Assembly (NCBI GenBank): GCA_029864225.1
Contig: JAOTTU010000002.1
Span: 1-38,475 of the forward strand
DNA length: 38,475 bases
Reading direction: 5' to 3'
Source of the DNA: Gammaproteobacteria bacterium
GTDB taxonomy: Bacteria; Pseudomonadota; Gammaproteobacteria; UBA9214
Shown here in pieces: positions 26,809 to 34,318 of this stretch (position 1 is its first letter; the number at the start of each line of letters is the position of its first letter). The notes under the pieces are model-generated. The model searched no databases. It was given only the letters and a program-made list of their open reading frames with translations, and had not been told where the DNA came from. The position numbers and the translations under genes were made by a program.

Positions 26809-28179
26809 TCAGGCGCAGTTCGCTTCCGGAGCGCCGCTGGTTTCGCCTTCCACCAGAGCAACAAGCACGCCCCGCAGCGAGTTCGGCAGCGCCTCGGTAA
26901 TACGCACATTAACGAAACGCCCGATCAGCGCGGGATCGGCATCGAAGTTCACGACGCGGTTGTTTTCCGTGCGGCCGGAGAGCTGGTCATCCCGCTTGCG
27001 CGAGGTCTTCTCGACCAGGATGCGCTCGATATTACCGACCATGCCCGCACTGATCGCGGCCGCCATTTCGCCGATACGCGATTGCAGACGTTCCAGGCGT
27101 GCCTTTTTGATGCTGAGGGGGACATCATCCGGCATCGCGGCCGCAGGTGTGCCGGGGCGCTGGCTATAGATAAAACTGAAGGAATGGTCAAATCCGAGCG
27201 CCTCGATCAGGTCCATTGTCTGCTCGAAGTCATTGTCGGTTTCGCCGGGAAACCCGATTATGAAGTCTGATGACACGCTGATACCGGGACGCACCGCGCG
27301 CAGCCTGCGGATGATGGACTTGTATTCCAGCACCGTGTGGTTGCGTTTCATCAGGGCCAGTATGCGGTCGGAGCCACTCTGTACCGGCAGGTGCAGATGC
27401 CCCACCAGTTCAGGCACCTCGGCATACACCTGGATCAGGCTGTCGCTCATCTCCAGCGGGTGCGAGGTGGTGTAGCGGATACGGTCTATGCCGTCGATCG
27501 CCGCGATATAGGTGATCAGCAAAGCCAGGTCGGCAACTTCACCGTCATGCATATCACCGCAGTAGGCATTGACGTTCTGGCCCAGCAGGGTGACCTCGCG
27601 CACGCCCTGCTCTGCCAGGGCGACGGTCTCGGCGATGATGTCATCAAACGGCCGGCTGACCTCCTCGCCCCGCGTATAAGGCACCACGCAAAAGCTGCAG
27701 TACTTGCTGCAGCCTTCCATGATTGACACAAAGGCAGTCGGCCCCTCCGCGCGCGGTGGCGGCAGACTGTCGAATTTCTCGATTTCCGGGAAGCTGATAT
27801 CGATAACCGGGCTGCGGGCACGGCGCACTTCATCGATCATTGCCGGCAGGCGATGCAGCGTCTGCGGACCGAACACCAGGTCGACACAGGGCGCCCGGGT
27901 ACGGATCGCCTCGCCCTCCTGGCTGGCGACACACCCGCCCACGCCGATCACCAGGCCCGGCCGTGCATCCTTCAGTTCCTTCCAGCGGCCCAGCTCAGAG
28001 AACACCTTTTCCTGTGCCTTCTCGCGGATGGAACAGGTATTCAGCAGCAGCACATCGGCCGCGGCCGGATCGGTGGTCACCTCGAGACGATGGGAGGCGG
28101 CCAGCACGTCCGCCATCTTGGTGGAATCGTACTCATTCATCTGGCAACCGTGCGTCTTTATGTAGAGCTTGCCTGTCAT
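26809..28179 (-). CDS. miaB: tRNA-2-methylthio-N6-dimethylallyladenosine synthase
   Basis: A 456-residue radical-SAM methylthiotransferase acting on i6A37 of tRNAs. The N-terminal UPF0004 cluster cysteines are in KTHGCQMNEYDS, LLNTCSIREKAQEK and GVGGCVASQEGE. The radical SAM CxxxCxxC is in MEGCSKYCSFCVVPYTRGEE. A C-terminal TRAM domain has LVEKTSRKRDDQLSGRTENNRVVNF. No Shine-Dalgarno is visible before ATG 28179, which lies in an AT-rich leader. It is the first gene of the operon; the upstream 410 bases hold repeat locus B and then rnpB. Confidence 0.97.
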   Translation of the reverse strand: MTGKLYIKTHGCQMNEYDSTKMADVLAASHRLEVTTDPAAADVLLLNTCSIREKAQEKVFSELGRWKELKDARPGLVIGVGGCVASQEGEAIRTRAPCVDLVFGPQTLHRLPAMIDEVRRARSPVIDISFPEIEKFDSLPPPRAEGPTAFVSIMEGCSKYCSFCVVPYTRGEEVSRPFDDIIAETVALAEQGVREVTLLGQNVNAYCGDMHDGEVADLALLITYIAAIDGIDRIRYTTSHPLEMSDSLIQVYAEVPELVGHLHLPVQSGSDRILALMKRNHTVLEYKSIIRRLRAVRPGISVSSDFIIGFPGETDNDFEQTMDLIEALGFDHSFSFIYSQRPGTPAAAMPDDVPLSIKKARLERLQSRIGEMAAAISAGMVGNIERILVEKTSRKRDDQLSGRTENNRVVNFDADPALIGRFVNVRITEALPNSLRGVLVALVEGETSGAPEANCA

Positions 28180-28295
28180 ATTATTTCAATAAAGATCAAT
28201 AAACTTCGGTAATCGGTTGAATATACTTTGTTTCCCCGCCGCTTTCCATCCGCAAAACGGCGTGTTGCCACGGAGTTACACGGAAAAAAATCATA

Positions 28296-28369
28296 TCACC
28301 GCGGAGACGCGGAGGACGCAGAGAAAAGCATGTCAAGAATTTCACCGCAAAGGCGCAAAGGACGCAAAG
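28296..28369 (+). repeat. GC-phased intergenic repeat, left arm of locus B
   Basis: A CAGAG/CGGAG-type monomer (28296-28327, TCACCGCGGAGACGCGGAGG onward) is followed by a CAAAG-type monomer (28341-28369, TTCACCGCAAAGGCGCAAAG onward). A related CACGGAGTTACACGGAAAAA lies at 28270-28289. The inverted arm is at 28491-28567. Confidence 0.85.
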
Positions 28370-28490
28370 TCAATTGATTGATAAAAATCCCGGTCATTTC
28401 AAAAAAGACGGGGCGCATTTCATGATTGATATGCCGCAGCATGCATCCTTGGCCGCGCAGCATTTGAAATTGATTTTATAATTTTTACTT

Positions 28491-28567
28491 GTGTTCTTTG
28501 CGATCTTTGCGCCTTTGCGGTGAAGACTTTATTCTCGGCGCCCTCTGCGTCTCTGCGGTGAATAAAA
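28491..28567 (-). repeat. GC-phased intergenic repeat, inverted right arm of locus B
   Basis: On the minus strand a CAGAG-type monomer (28567-28534) precedes a CAAAG-type monomer (28525-28491), mirroring the left arm. It ends about 20 bases from the rnpB terminator. The intervening 28370-28490 is AT-rich and has no gene. Confidence 0.85.
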
Positions 28568-28584
28568 TCCTTGTTACAAACTTT

Positions 28585-28604
28585 AAATAAAAAGGGAGTC
28601 GGCC
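28585..28604 (-). terminator. rnpB terminator (P1 stem plus T-run)
   Basis: The 3' strand of the RNase P P1 stem (GGCCGACTCCC) is followed on the minus strand by TTTTTATTT. The 11-bp P1 helix itself therefore acts as the terminator stem. Confidence 0.7.
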
Positions 28605-28935
28605 GGTAAGCCGGGTTCTGTCGTGGACAGCCATTCATCTGGGATACACGTCACCGTGCACCTCGAGCGACCTACCCGGGAACCATGCGGGCCGCATGAT
28701 CGTTCCCCTATTTGGTCTTGCTCCGGGTGGGGTTTACCCTGCCACGCCTGTTACCAGGCGCGCGGTGCGCTCTTACCGCACCTTTTCACCCTTACCCGCT
28801 CCGCGTACGAAACAGGCGGTATATTTTCTGTGGCACTTTCCATGGACTCGCGCCCCCCAGGTGTTACCTGGCACCCTGCCCTGTGGAGCCCGGACTTTCC
28901 TCCCCGCAAGCGGGGCGACTGCCTGGCCAACTCCC
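28594..28935 (-). ncRNA. rnpB: RNase P RNA (class A)
   Basis: This is the catalytic RNA of ribonuclease P, which trims tRNA 5' leaders. On the minus strand the universal blocks are visible in order: GAGGAAAGTCCGGGCTCC (P4 5' side), CAGGGTGCCAGGTAAC, AAGGGTGAAAAGGTGCGGTA with AGAGCGCACCGCGCG, GGTAAACCCCACCCGGAGCA with AGACCAAATAGGGG, GGTAGGTCGCTCGAGG, then GATGAATGGCTGTCCACGAC with AGAACCCGGCTTA (P4 3' side). The P1 helix pairs GGGAGTTGGCC (28935-28925) with GGCCGACTCCC (28604-28594), giving 342 nt. P3 is reduced to a 5-bp hairpin (CCCCG-CTTG-CGGGG), much shorter than in E. coli. It is transcribed toward miaB with repeat locus B between. Confidence 0.97.
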
Positions 28936-28942
28936 ATTGACA

Positions 28943-28948
28943 AGTATA
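28943..28948 (-). promoter_or_regulatory. -10 element of rnpB
   Basis: TATACT on the minus strand lies 7 bases before the first base of the P1 helix (28935), the right distance for a -10. The -35 at 17 bases (TCGTCC) is poor. A second, perfect TATAAT on the same strand at 29030-29035 could be an upstream promoter. Confidence 0.6.
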
Positions 28949-29070
28949 AGGAAAACCAGCGGGCAGGACGACAGAAAAGTATGCCCGGGACTCATGCCCG
29001 GTATAACGTATGTGATGCAAGTTATTGATATTATAGGCTAGTGCCTGTCGGCCGCGGGGACGAGTACGGC

Positions 29071-29571
29071 CTAGGAGCCCCCGGGCCGCGACTTGCGTCG
29101 TTTGCGGAACAGCTTCCCCAGCTTCCGGTTAAAGACATTGTCGCGCGAAAGCCAGGGGAGGACCGGATGGCGGGCGCGCAGGTTGAACTCCTTGAGCAAG
29201 CGCCGCAGCCCCGGATGCTTGGCATCGATCCTCAGGCCGCGGCGCAGCGCCATGTAGGCGCCCCCCCTGAAGTCCAGTTTGTATTCGGCCATGGCCAGGT
29301 TGTAATACACCTCCACGTCCACCTGTTCGCCGACAGCCGCCTTGCGGCACAGCTTCACACCGCTCGCGTCGCCCATGAAGACGCGCACCAGCCCATGGAA
29401 GGAGGTGTAGCGGTTCTGATAGATGTCATCCATTTCGGCATACTCGTCGGCGGCCCGAAATAAATTCAGTGCACCTTTCAGGTCACGTTTCTCGTAGCAG
29501 CGCATCCCGTTCAGAAAATCATCGCGCAGCCGTGTCCGGCTGCCGGTCTCCCATGGGTCGTATTGCCTCAT
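29071..29571 (-). CDS. Hypothetical TPR-like protein, 166 aa
   Basis: The family is not recognised with certainty. The sequence is helical with tetratricopeptide-like repeats: GMRCYEKRDLKGALNLFRAADEYA, HGLVRVFMGDASGVKLCRKAAV, and VEVYYNLAMAEYKLDFRGGAYMALRRGLRIDAKHPGLRRLL. The last is a convincing TPR with Y-N-L-A and the spaced G/A/Y/A pattern. The C-terminus is strongly basic (KLGKLFRKRRKSRPGG), which could bind nucleic acid or membranes. ATG 29571 has a good AGGAG 8 bases upstream. The gene is divergent from glgA and lies upstream of rnpB on the same strand. Probably a protein-interaction adaptor; no partner can be named. Confidence 0.8.
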   Translation of the reverse strand: MRQYDPWETGSRTRLRDDFLNGMRCYEKRDLKGALNLFRAADEYAEMDDIYQNRYTSFHGLVRVFMGDASGVKLCRKAAVGEQVDVEVYYNLAMAEYKLDFRGGAYMALRRGLRIDAKHPGLRRLLKEFNLRARHPVLPWLSRDNVFNRKLGKLFRKRRKSRPGGS

Positions 29572-29786
29572 CGCCTTCTCCTAAATATGCGTCAGAAAAT
29601 ACACGCCTGTAATACTAACCACCCGTTCTGCCCAGAACTATAGACTCTAGGGGCTGCTCCGAACCAGCGGCAAGAGTAATCCCTGCAGCGGAAAACGCAA
29701 GCCGGGCGCCTTGACGCGACCAGCAACTTCCAGCAACCTTGCGACTTGCGAACACCGGCAACACGCACAGGATAGAGCCCACAGGG
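29572..29786. other. Divergent intergenic region with no supported gene
   Basis: The 215 bases between the TPR-like gene and glgA contain no credible gene. A TTGACG at about 29710 is a possible -35 for glgA, but no good -10 follows at 17 bases. Confidence 0.5.
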
Positions 29787-31274
29787 ATGAACATTCTATT
29801 TGCCAGCAGCGAGGCCCATCCTCTGATCAAGACCGGGGGTCTGGCCGACGTGTCAGGCAGCCTGCCACGCGCCATCCTGGGGCTGCACCACGACATTCGC
29901 GTCATCATTCCTGCCTACCGCGAGATACTCAAGCATGCCCAACAGCTGACACTGGCCGCCTACCTGGACCTGGAGGGTGTGAGACTGCCGGTACGCATCC
30001 TCAGCGGACGTCTCCCCGGCGGCAATGTGAAACTCTATCTGGTCGACTCACCGCCACACTTCGACCGCGCCGGGAAACCCTACACCACCAGTAGTGGCAG
30101 TCCCTGGCTGGACAACGCCGAGCGTTTTACCGTTTTCTGCCGTGCCATTCATGCACTCGCCGTCAATGATGCTGGTCTCGACTGGCAGCCGGATATCGTG
30201 CATTGCAATGACTGGCAAACCGGGCTGGTGCCGGTGATGCTGCGGGAAACGTCAGCCGCACCCGCCTCGATCTTCACCATCCACAACCTGGCTTATCAGG
30301 GACTGTTCGACTGGAAGACCTTCCAGTCACTCAAGCTGCCTGACGACTGGTGGTCGATCGATGCCCTCGAGTTTCACGACAAGTTCTCTTTTATCAAGGG
30401 CGGCCTGATTTTTGCAGACTGGTTGACGACCGTTAGCCCGACCTATGCCGACGAGATCTGCACCCCTGAATTCGGCTGCGGGCTGGAGGGCCTGCTCACC
30501 CTGCGCAAGCAAAGCCTGACAGGCATCCTCAACGGGGCGGATTACACCGTCTGGAACCCCGGGCGTGACTTGCACATCCCGGTGCAGTACAACCTCCGCT
30601 CGCTGTTCCACAAGATCGAGAACAAGCGCGACCTGCAGGAGCACTTTGCCCTGCCCGTGGACAACGCCGTGCCCTTGTTCACCGTCATCAGCCGGCTGGT
30701 CGAACAGAAAGGCATCGACCTGATACTGGAAATCCTGCCGGACCTGGTAAAACAGAATGCCCAGCTGGTGGTCCTCGGCAGCGGTGACAGCCAGCTGGAA
30801 GCTGCCCTGCAGCAGGCCAGCGCCCGGCACCCGGAGCACATCGGCATTCACATCGGTTATGACGAAGTGCTGGCACATCGCGTCGAGGCCGGTGCCGATA
30901 TCTTCCTGATGCCCTCCTTGTTTGAACCCTGCGGCCTGAACCAGATCTACAGCCTGCGCTACGGAACCGTGCCCGTGGTGCGCAGGACCGGCGGACTGGC
31001 CGACACCATCGTCGATACCACGCCCGAGACCCTCGCGGACAAGACCGCCACCGGTTTCTGCTTTCACCAGGCCTCGGCTACCGCGCTGTGGAGCGCGGTC
31101 GAGCGCGCCCTCGCGCACTACCGGAAGCCCGACAGCTGGGCACAGATCATGGATACCGGCATGCGCCAGGACTTCAGCTGGAAACGCAGCGCGCAGCAAT
31201 ATGTCGAGCTCTACACCCGGATCATCGCCCAACACAAATACGGTCAGATTTTAGAATCTAATGTTATTCAATAA
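29787..31274 (+). CDS. glgA: Glycogen synthase (ADP-glucose)
   Basis: A 495-residue GT5 glycosyltransferase that elongates alpha-1,4-glucan from ADP-glucose. The ADP-glucose motif KTGGLADVSGSLPRA begins at K15. Further blocks are VHCNDWQTGLVPVML, FTIHNLAYQGLFDW, FSFIKGGLIFADWLTTVSPTYADEI, GILNGADYTVWNPGRD, VISRLVEQKGIDLI and the C-terminal catalytic PSLFEPCGLNQIYSLRYGTVPVVRRTGGLADTI. ATG 29787 (MNILFASSEAHPLIKTGG) is the conserved start; upstream in-frame codons lack similarity. glgB, glgC and glgP are not nearby, so it is an isolated glycogen gene here. ppc follows after about 120 bases with a terminator-like hairpin between. Confidence 0.96.
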   Translation: MNILFASSEAHPLIKTGGLADVSGSLPRAILGLHHDIRVIIPAYREILKHAQQLTLAAYLDLEGVRLPVRILSGRLPGGNVKLYLVDSPPHFDRAGKPYTTSSGSPWLDNAERFTVFCRAIHALAVNDAGLDWQPDIVHCNDWQTGLVPVMLRETSAAPASIFTIHNLAYQGLFDWKTFQSLKLPDDWWSIDALEFHDKFSFIKGGLIFADWLTTVSPTYADEICTPEFGCGLEGLLTLRKQSLTGILNGADYTVWNPGRDLHIPVQYNLRSLFHKIENKRDLQEHFALPVDNAVPLFTVISRLVEQKGIDLILEILPDLVKQNAQLVVLGSGDSQLEAALQQASARHPEHIGIHIGYDEVLAHRVEAGADIFLMPSLFEPCGLNQIYSLRYGTVPVVRRTGGLADTIVDTTPETLADKTATGFCFHQASATALWSAVERALAHYRKPDSWAQIMDTGMRQDFSWKRSAQQYVELYTRIIAQHKYGQILESNVIQ

Positions 31275-31339
31275 GTTAAATATAGTTCCTCGAACCTGCC
31301 TGAGACGTTCTGACGGACTGAAAATCCAACGCGGCAGAG

Positions 31340-31345
31340 TATAAT
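31340..31345 (+). promoter_or_regulatory. -10 element upstream of ppc
   Basis: A perfect TATAAT. The best -35 (CTGAAA, 31318-31323, 16-base spacer) is weak. A start near 31352 would give a leader of about 45 nt before ATG 31397 that contains the 31369-31392 hairpin. Confidence 0.5.
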
Positions 31346-31366
31346 CCTTCCTCCCTGATTCGGAAC

Positions 31367-31392
31367 GGGCCACGCCTAGCCGTGGCTTTTTT
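31367..31392 (+). terminator. Intrinsic-terminator hairpin directly upstream of the ppc start
   Basis: GCCACG (31369-31374) pairs with CGTGGC (31381-31386) around a 6-base loop; two G-T pairs can extend it. Six T follow (31387-31392), and four bases later is the ppc ATG. It may terminate glgA transcripts, or, being downstream of the 31340 TATAAT, act as a leader attenuator of ppc. Confidence 0.75.
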
Positions 31393-31396
31393 GTGT

Positions 31397-34225
31397 ATGA
31401 CAAAAACAGCAACAACGGTATTCGATCAACCCCGGGACAAGGACCTGCGTAGCCGGGTACGACTGTTCGGCAACCTGCTGGGCGAGGTGCTGCGTGAGCA
31501 GGCCGGTGAGGAATTACTGTCTGCCGTCGAGACCCTGCGCAAGGGTTATATCAAGCTGCGCAAACAGGATAACCCCGTATTGCGTGCACGCCTTTCCAGG
31601 CTCATCGATTTCCTGGATCCGGATCAGCTGATCGGTGTGATTAGGGCATTCAACCTCTATTTCAGCCTGGTGAATATCGCCGAAGAATCCTTCCAGCACG
31701 AACAGCGCCGGCGCCAGGTCCGCAAAAAGGAACCCTTATGGGTCGGCTCCTTTGCGCAAACAGTGCAGGAATTACATGACGAGGGGGTGAAGCCCTATCA
31801 GCTGCAGATCCTGCTGAACCAGGCACTCTATTTCCCGGTATTCACGGCGCACCCGACCGAGGCCATCCGCCGAACCATCATGTCGGCACTGCGCCGCTTC
31901 TTCGTGACCAGCGAACAACTGGACGACATGCGGCTCGGCCGCGAGGAACGCCGGGAAATCACCGAGGACCTCAAGTCCCAGATACAGGTACTGTGGAAGA
32001 CCGACGAGGTACGGGTACACAAGCCCACCGTCGAGGATGAAATTCGCAACGGTCTCTATTATTTTCGCGAGAGCCTGTTCGAGGCCGTTCCGCAAACCTA
32101 CCGCTACCTGGAAAAGGCCATCAGGCGTGTCTATGGGTCAAACGGCGGCACCCCGGCCGCGACCGTTCCCGGCGGCATCATGCACTTCGGCTCCTGGATC
32201 GGCGGTGACCGCGACGGCAATCCCTTCGTCAAACCGGCCACCACCGTAACCGCCCTGCGGCTGCACAGTCGCGAGGTACTGATCATCTACCTGCGCCGTA
32301 TCGATGAATTGAGCTACCAGCTCACCCATTCCTCGCGTCTATGCTCCTTCTCGCCCGCGCTGCTCGACAGTATCAGCAGCGACGAGAAGCGAAGCGACGC
32401 CTGCTCACTGCACCCGACCCGCTACCTGCATGAGCCCTACCGGCGCAAGCTGTACATCATGCGGCACCGCCTGAAGCTGAACCTGGCTGCCATCATCGAG
32501 CGCCTCGATAATCCGGACATCGACACCTCGACACAGGAGATCGGCTATGCCAGCGAGCAGGACTTGCTGCAGGACCTGCAGCTGATCCGCGACTCCCTGA
32601 TCGCAGACCATGACGACAGCCTGGCGGAAGGCAAGTTGAAGGACCTGGTCCGGCTGGTGGAAACCTTCGGCTTCTTCCTGATGCATCTTGATATCCGCCA
32701 GGAGTCAACGCGCCACACCGGGGCCATCAGCGAGATCTGCCGCTCCCTGCCGGATGCCATCGACTATGACACGCTCGATGAAAGCGCACGCCAGGGGTTC
32801 CTGAGCCGGGCGTTTGCAACAGCACCGCCGGCACTCGATCGCAGCGGCCTGTCGGCAGAGACACGCGAAACCCTGGAGGTATTCGATGTCATGCGGCGCA
32901 TGCAGCAGGAGGTCAGTCCGAACGCCTTCGGGAACTACGTGATCTCCATGACACACACAGCCAGCCATGTACTCGAGGTCATGTACCTCGCCTGGCTGAC
33001 CGGCCTCGCCGGCAAGCAGGCGGACCAGTGGTTCTGTAATATCCGGATCAGTCCCCTGTTCGAAACCATCGACGACCTCGAGCATATCGATGAGGTACTC
33101 TCACAGCTGCTGGGCAACTCAACCTACCGTACCTTGCTGAGCTGCGCCTGCAAGTGCCAGGAGATCATGCTGGGCTACTCCGACTCCTGCAAGGATGGAG
33201 GCATACTCGCATCCAACTGGAGACTGTACGAGGCACAGAAAAAGATCATCGCCATCACCAACCGGTACGACATCCAGTGCCGACTGTTTCATGGCCGTGG
33301 CGGGACCATCGGCCGCGGCGGCGGCCCCACCCACGAGTCGATCCTGTCCCAGCCACCGGGTACAGTGCACGGACAGATCAAGTTCACCGAACAGGGCGAG
33401 GTACTGCGCTACAAGTACAGCAATGCCGAGACTGCTGTCTACGAACTCTCCATGGGCATCACCGGCCTGCTGAAGGCGAGCCGCATCGTGATCAAGCCGC
33501 ATGACGATGACCGGCGTGATTACATGGGAATCATGGATGAACTCACCCGCCTGGGGGAGGCGTCCTACCGCGACCTGATTGACCACACCGAGGGCCTGTT
33601 CGATTATTTCTACGAGGTCACGCCGGTCACCGAAATCGGCCTGTTGAATATTGGCTCGCGTCCCTCGCACCGCAAGCATCAGGACCGTTCCAAGACCTCG
33701 ATCCGCGCCATCCCCTGGGTATTCGGCTGGGCGCAGTCCCGCCACACCCTGCCAGCCTGGTACGGACTGGGTACGGCCCTGGAACAGTGGCACAGTGACG
33801 ACCCGGCGCGCCTGATACAGCTGCAGACCATGTACCGCGAATGGCCTTTCTTCCATGCCCTGCTGAGCAACATCCAGATGGCACTGTTCAAGGGCGACAT
33901 GAATATCGCGCATGAATACACCCGCCTCGCCAGTGACACCGGGTCGGCCGAACGCATCTATCGCAAGATCAGTGATGAATACCAGCGCACCTTCACGCAG
34001 GTGCTGCAGGTCTGCAACCTGCACCAGCTGCTCGAGGAGAGCCCGGCACTGGGTCTGTCGCTGCATCGCCGCCATCCCTACCTGGATCCGCTGAATAACA
34101 TCCAGGTCACGCTGCTAACCCGCACCCGCAACAGCGCCCTGTCCGACGCCCAGCGTGAACGCTGGCTGCATCCGCTGCTGCAGTCGATTAACGCAATCGC
34201 CAGCGGGATGCGCAACACCGGCTGA
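31397..34225 (+). CDS. ppc: Phosphoenolpyruvate carboxylase
   Basis: This enzyme makes oxaloacetate from PEP and bicarbonate to replenish the TCA cycle. The protein is 942 residues from ATG 31397. The catalytic His motif is in FTAHPTEAIRRT. GSWIGGDRDGNPFV and the glycine-rich FHGRGGTIGRGGGPTHESIL are complete, as is the C-terminal GMRNTG that contributes to the inhibitor site. No Shine-Dalgarno precedes the ATG: the preceding bases are the T-run of a hairpin. An in-frame GTG at 31382, inside the hairpin, is the alternative start. The N-terminus KDLRSRVRLFGNLLGEVLREQAG aligns with the family soon after ATG 31397. Confidence 0.95.
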   Translation: MTKTATTVFDQPRDKDLRSRVRLFGNLLGEVLREQAGEELLSAVETLRKGYIKLRKQDNPVLRARLSRLIDFLDPDQLIGVIRAFNLYFSLVNIAEESFQHEQRRRQVRKKEPLWVGSFAQTVQELHDEGVKPYQLQILLNQALYFPVFTAHPTEAIRRTIMSALRRFFVTSEQLDDMRLGREERREITEDLKSQIQVLWKTDEVRVHKPTVEDEIRNGLYYFRESLFEAVPQTYRYLEKAIRRVYGSNGGTPAATVPGGIMHFGSWIGGDRDGNPFVKPATTVTALRLHSREVLIIYLRRIDELSYQLTHSSRLCSFSPALLDSISSDEKRSDACSLHPTRYLHEPYRRKLYIMRHRLKLNLAAIIERLDNPDIDTSTQEIGYASEQDLLQDLQLIRDSLIADHDDSLAEGKLKDLVRLVETFGFFLMHLDIRQESTRHTGAISEICRSLPDAIDYDTLDESARQGFLSRAFATAPPALDRSGLSAETRETLEVFDVMRRMQQEVSPNAFGNYVISMTHTASHVLEVMYLAWLTGLAGKQADQWFCNIRISPLFETIDDLEHIDEVLSQLLGNSTYRTLLSCACKCQEIMLGYSDSCKDGGILASNWRLYEAQKKIIAITNRYDIQCRLFHGRGGTIGRGGGPTHESILSQPPGTVHGQIKFTEQGEVLRYKYSNAETAVYELSMGITGLLKASRIVIKPHDDDRRDYMGIMDELTRLGEASYRDLIDHTEGLFDYFYEVTPVTEIGLLNIGSRPSHRKHQDRSKTSIRAIPWVFGWAQSRHTLPAWYGLGTALEQWHSDDPARLIQLQTMYREWPFFHALLSNIQMALFKGDMNIAHEYTRLASDTGSAERIYRKISDEYQRTFTQVLQVCNLHQLLEESPALGLSLHRRHPYLDPLNNIQVTLLTRTRNSALSDAQRERWLHPLLQSINAIASGMRNTG

Positions 34226-34318
34226 CGCCTGGCCCCAGGGCATTCCCGGCAAGTCGCGGCCGGCCCTGGAGATGGGTTATAGTGGCCAGAACCCTGGTTA
34301 AGCGGAATCAGCCTGCCA

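Noticed and set aside
28623..29041. Several overlapping open frames of about 105-110 codons on the plus strand
   Set aside because: They lie on the complement of rnpB; the conserved RNase P RNA blocks explain this sequence.
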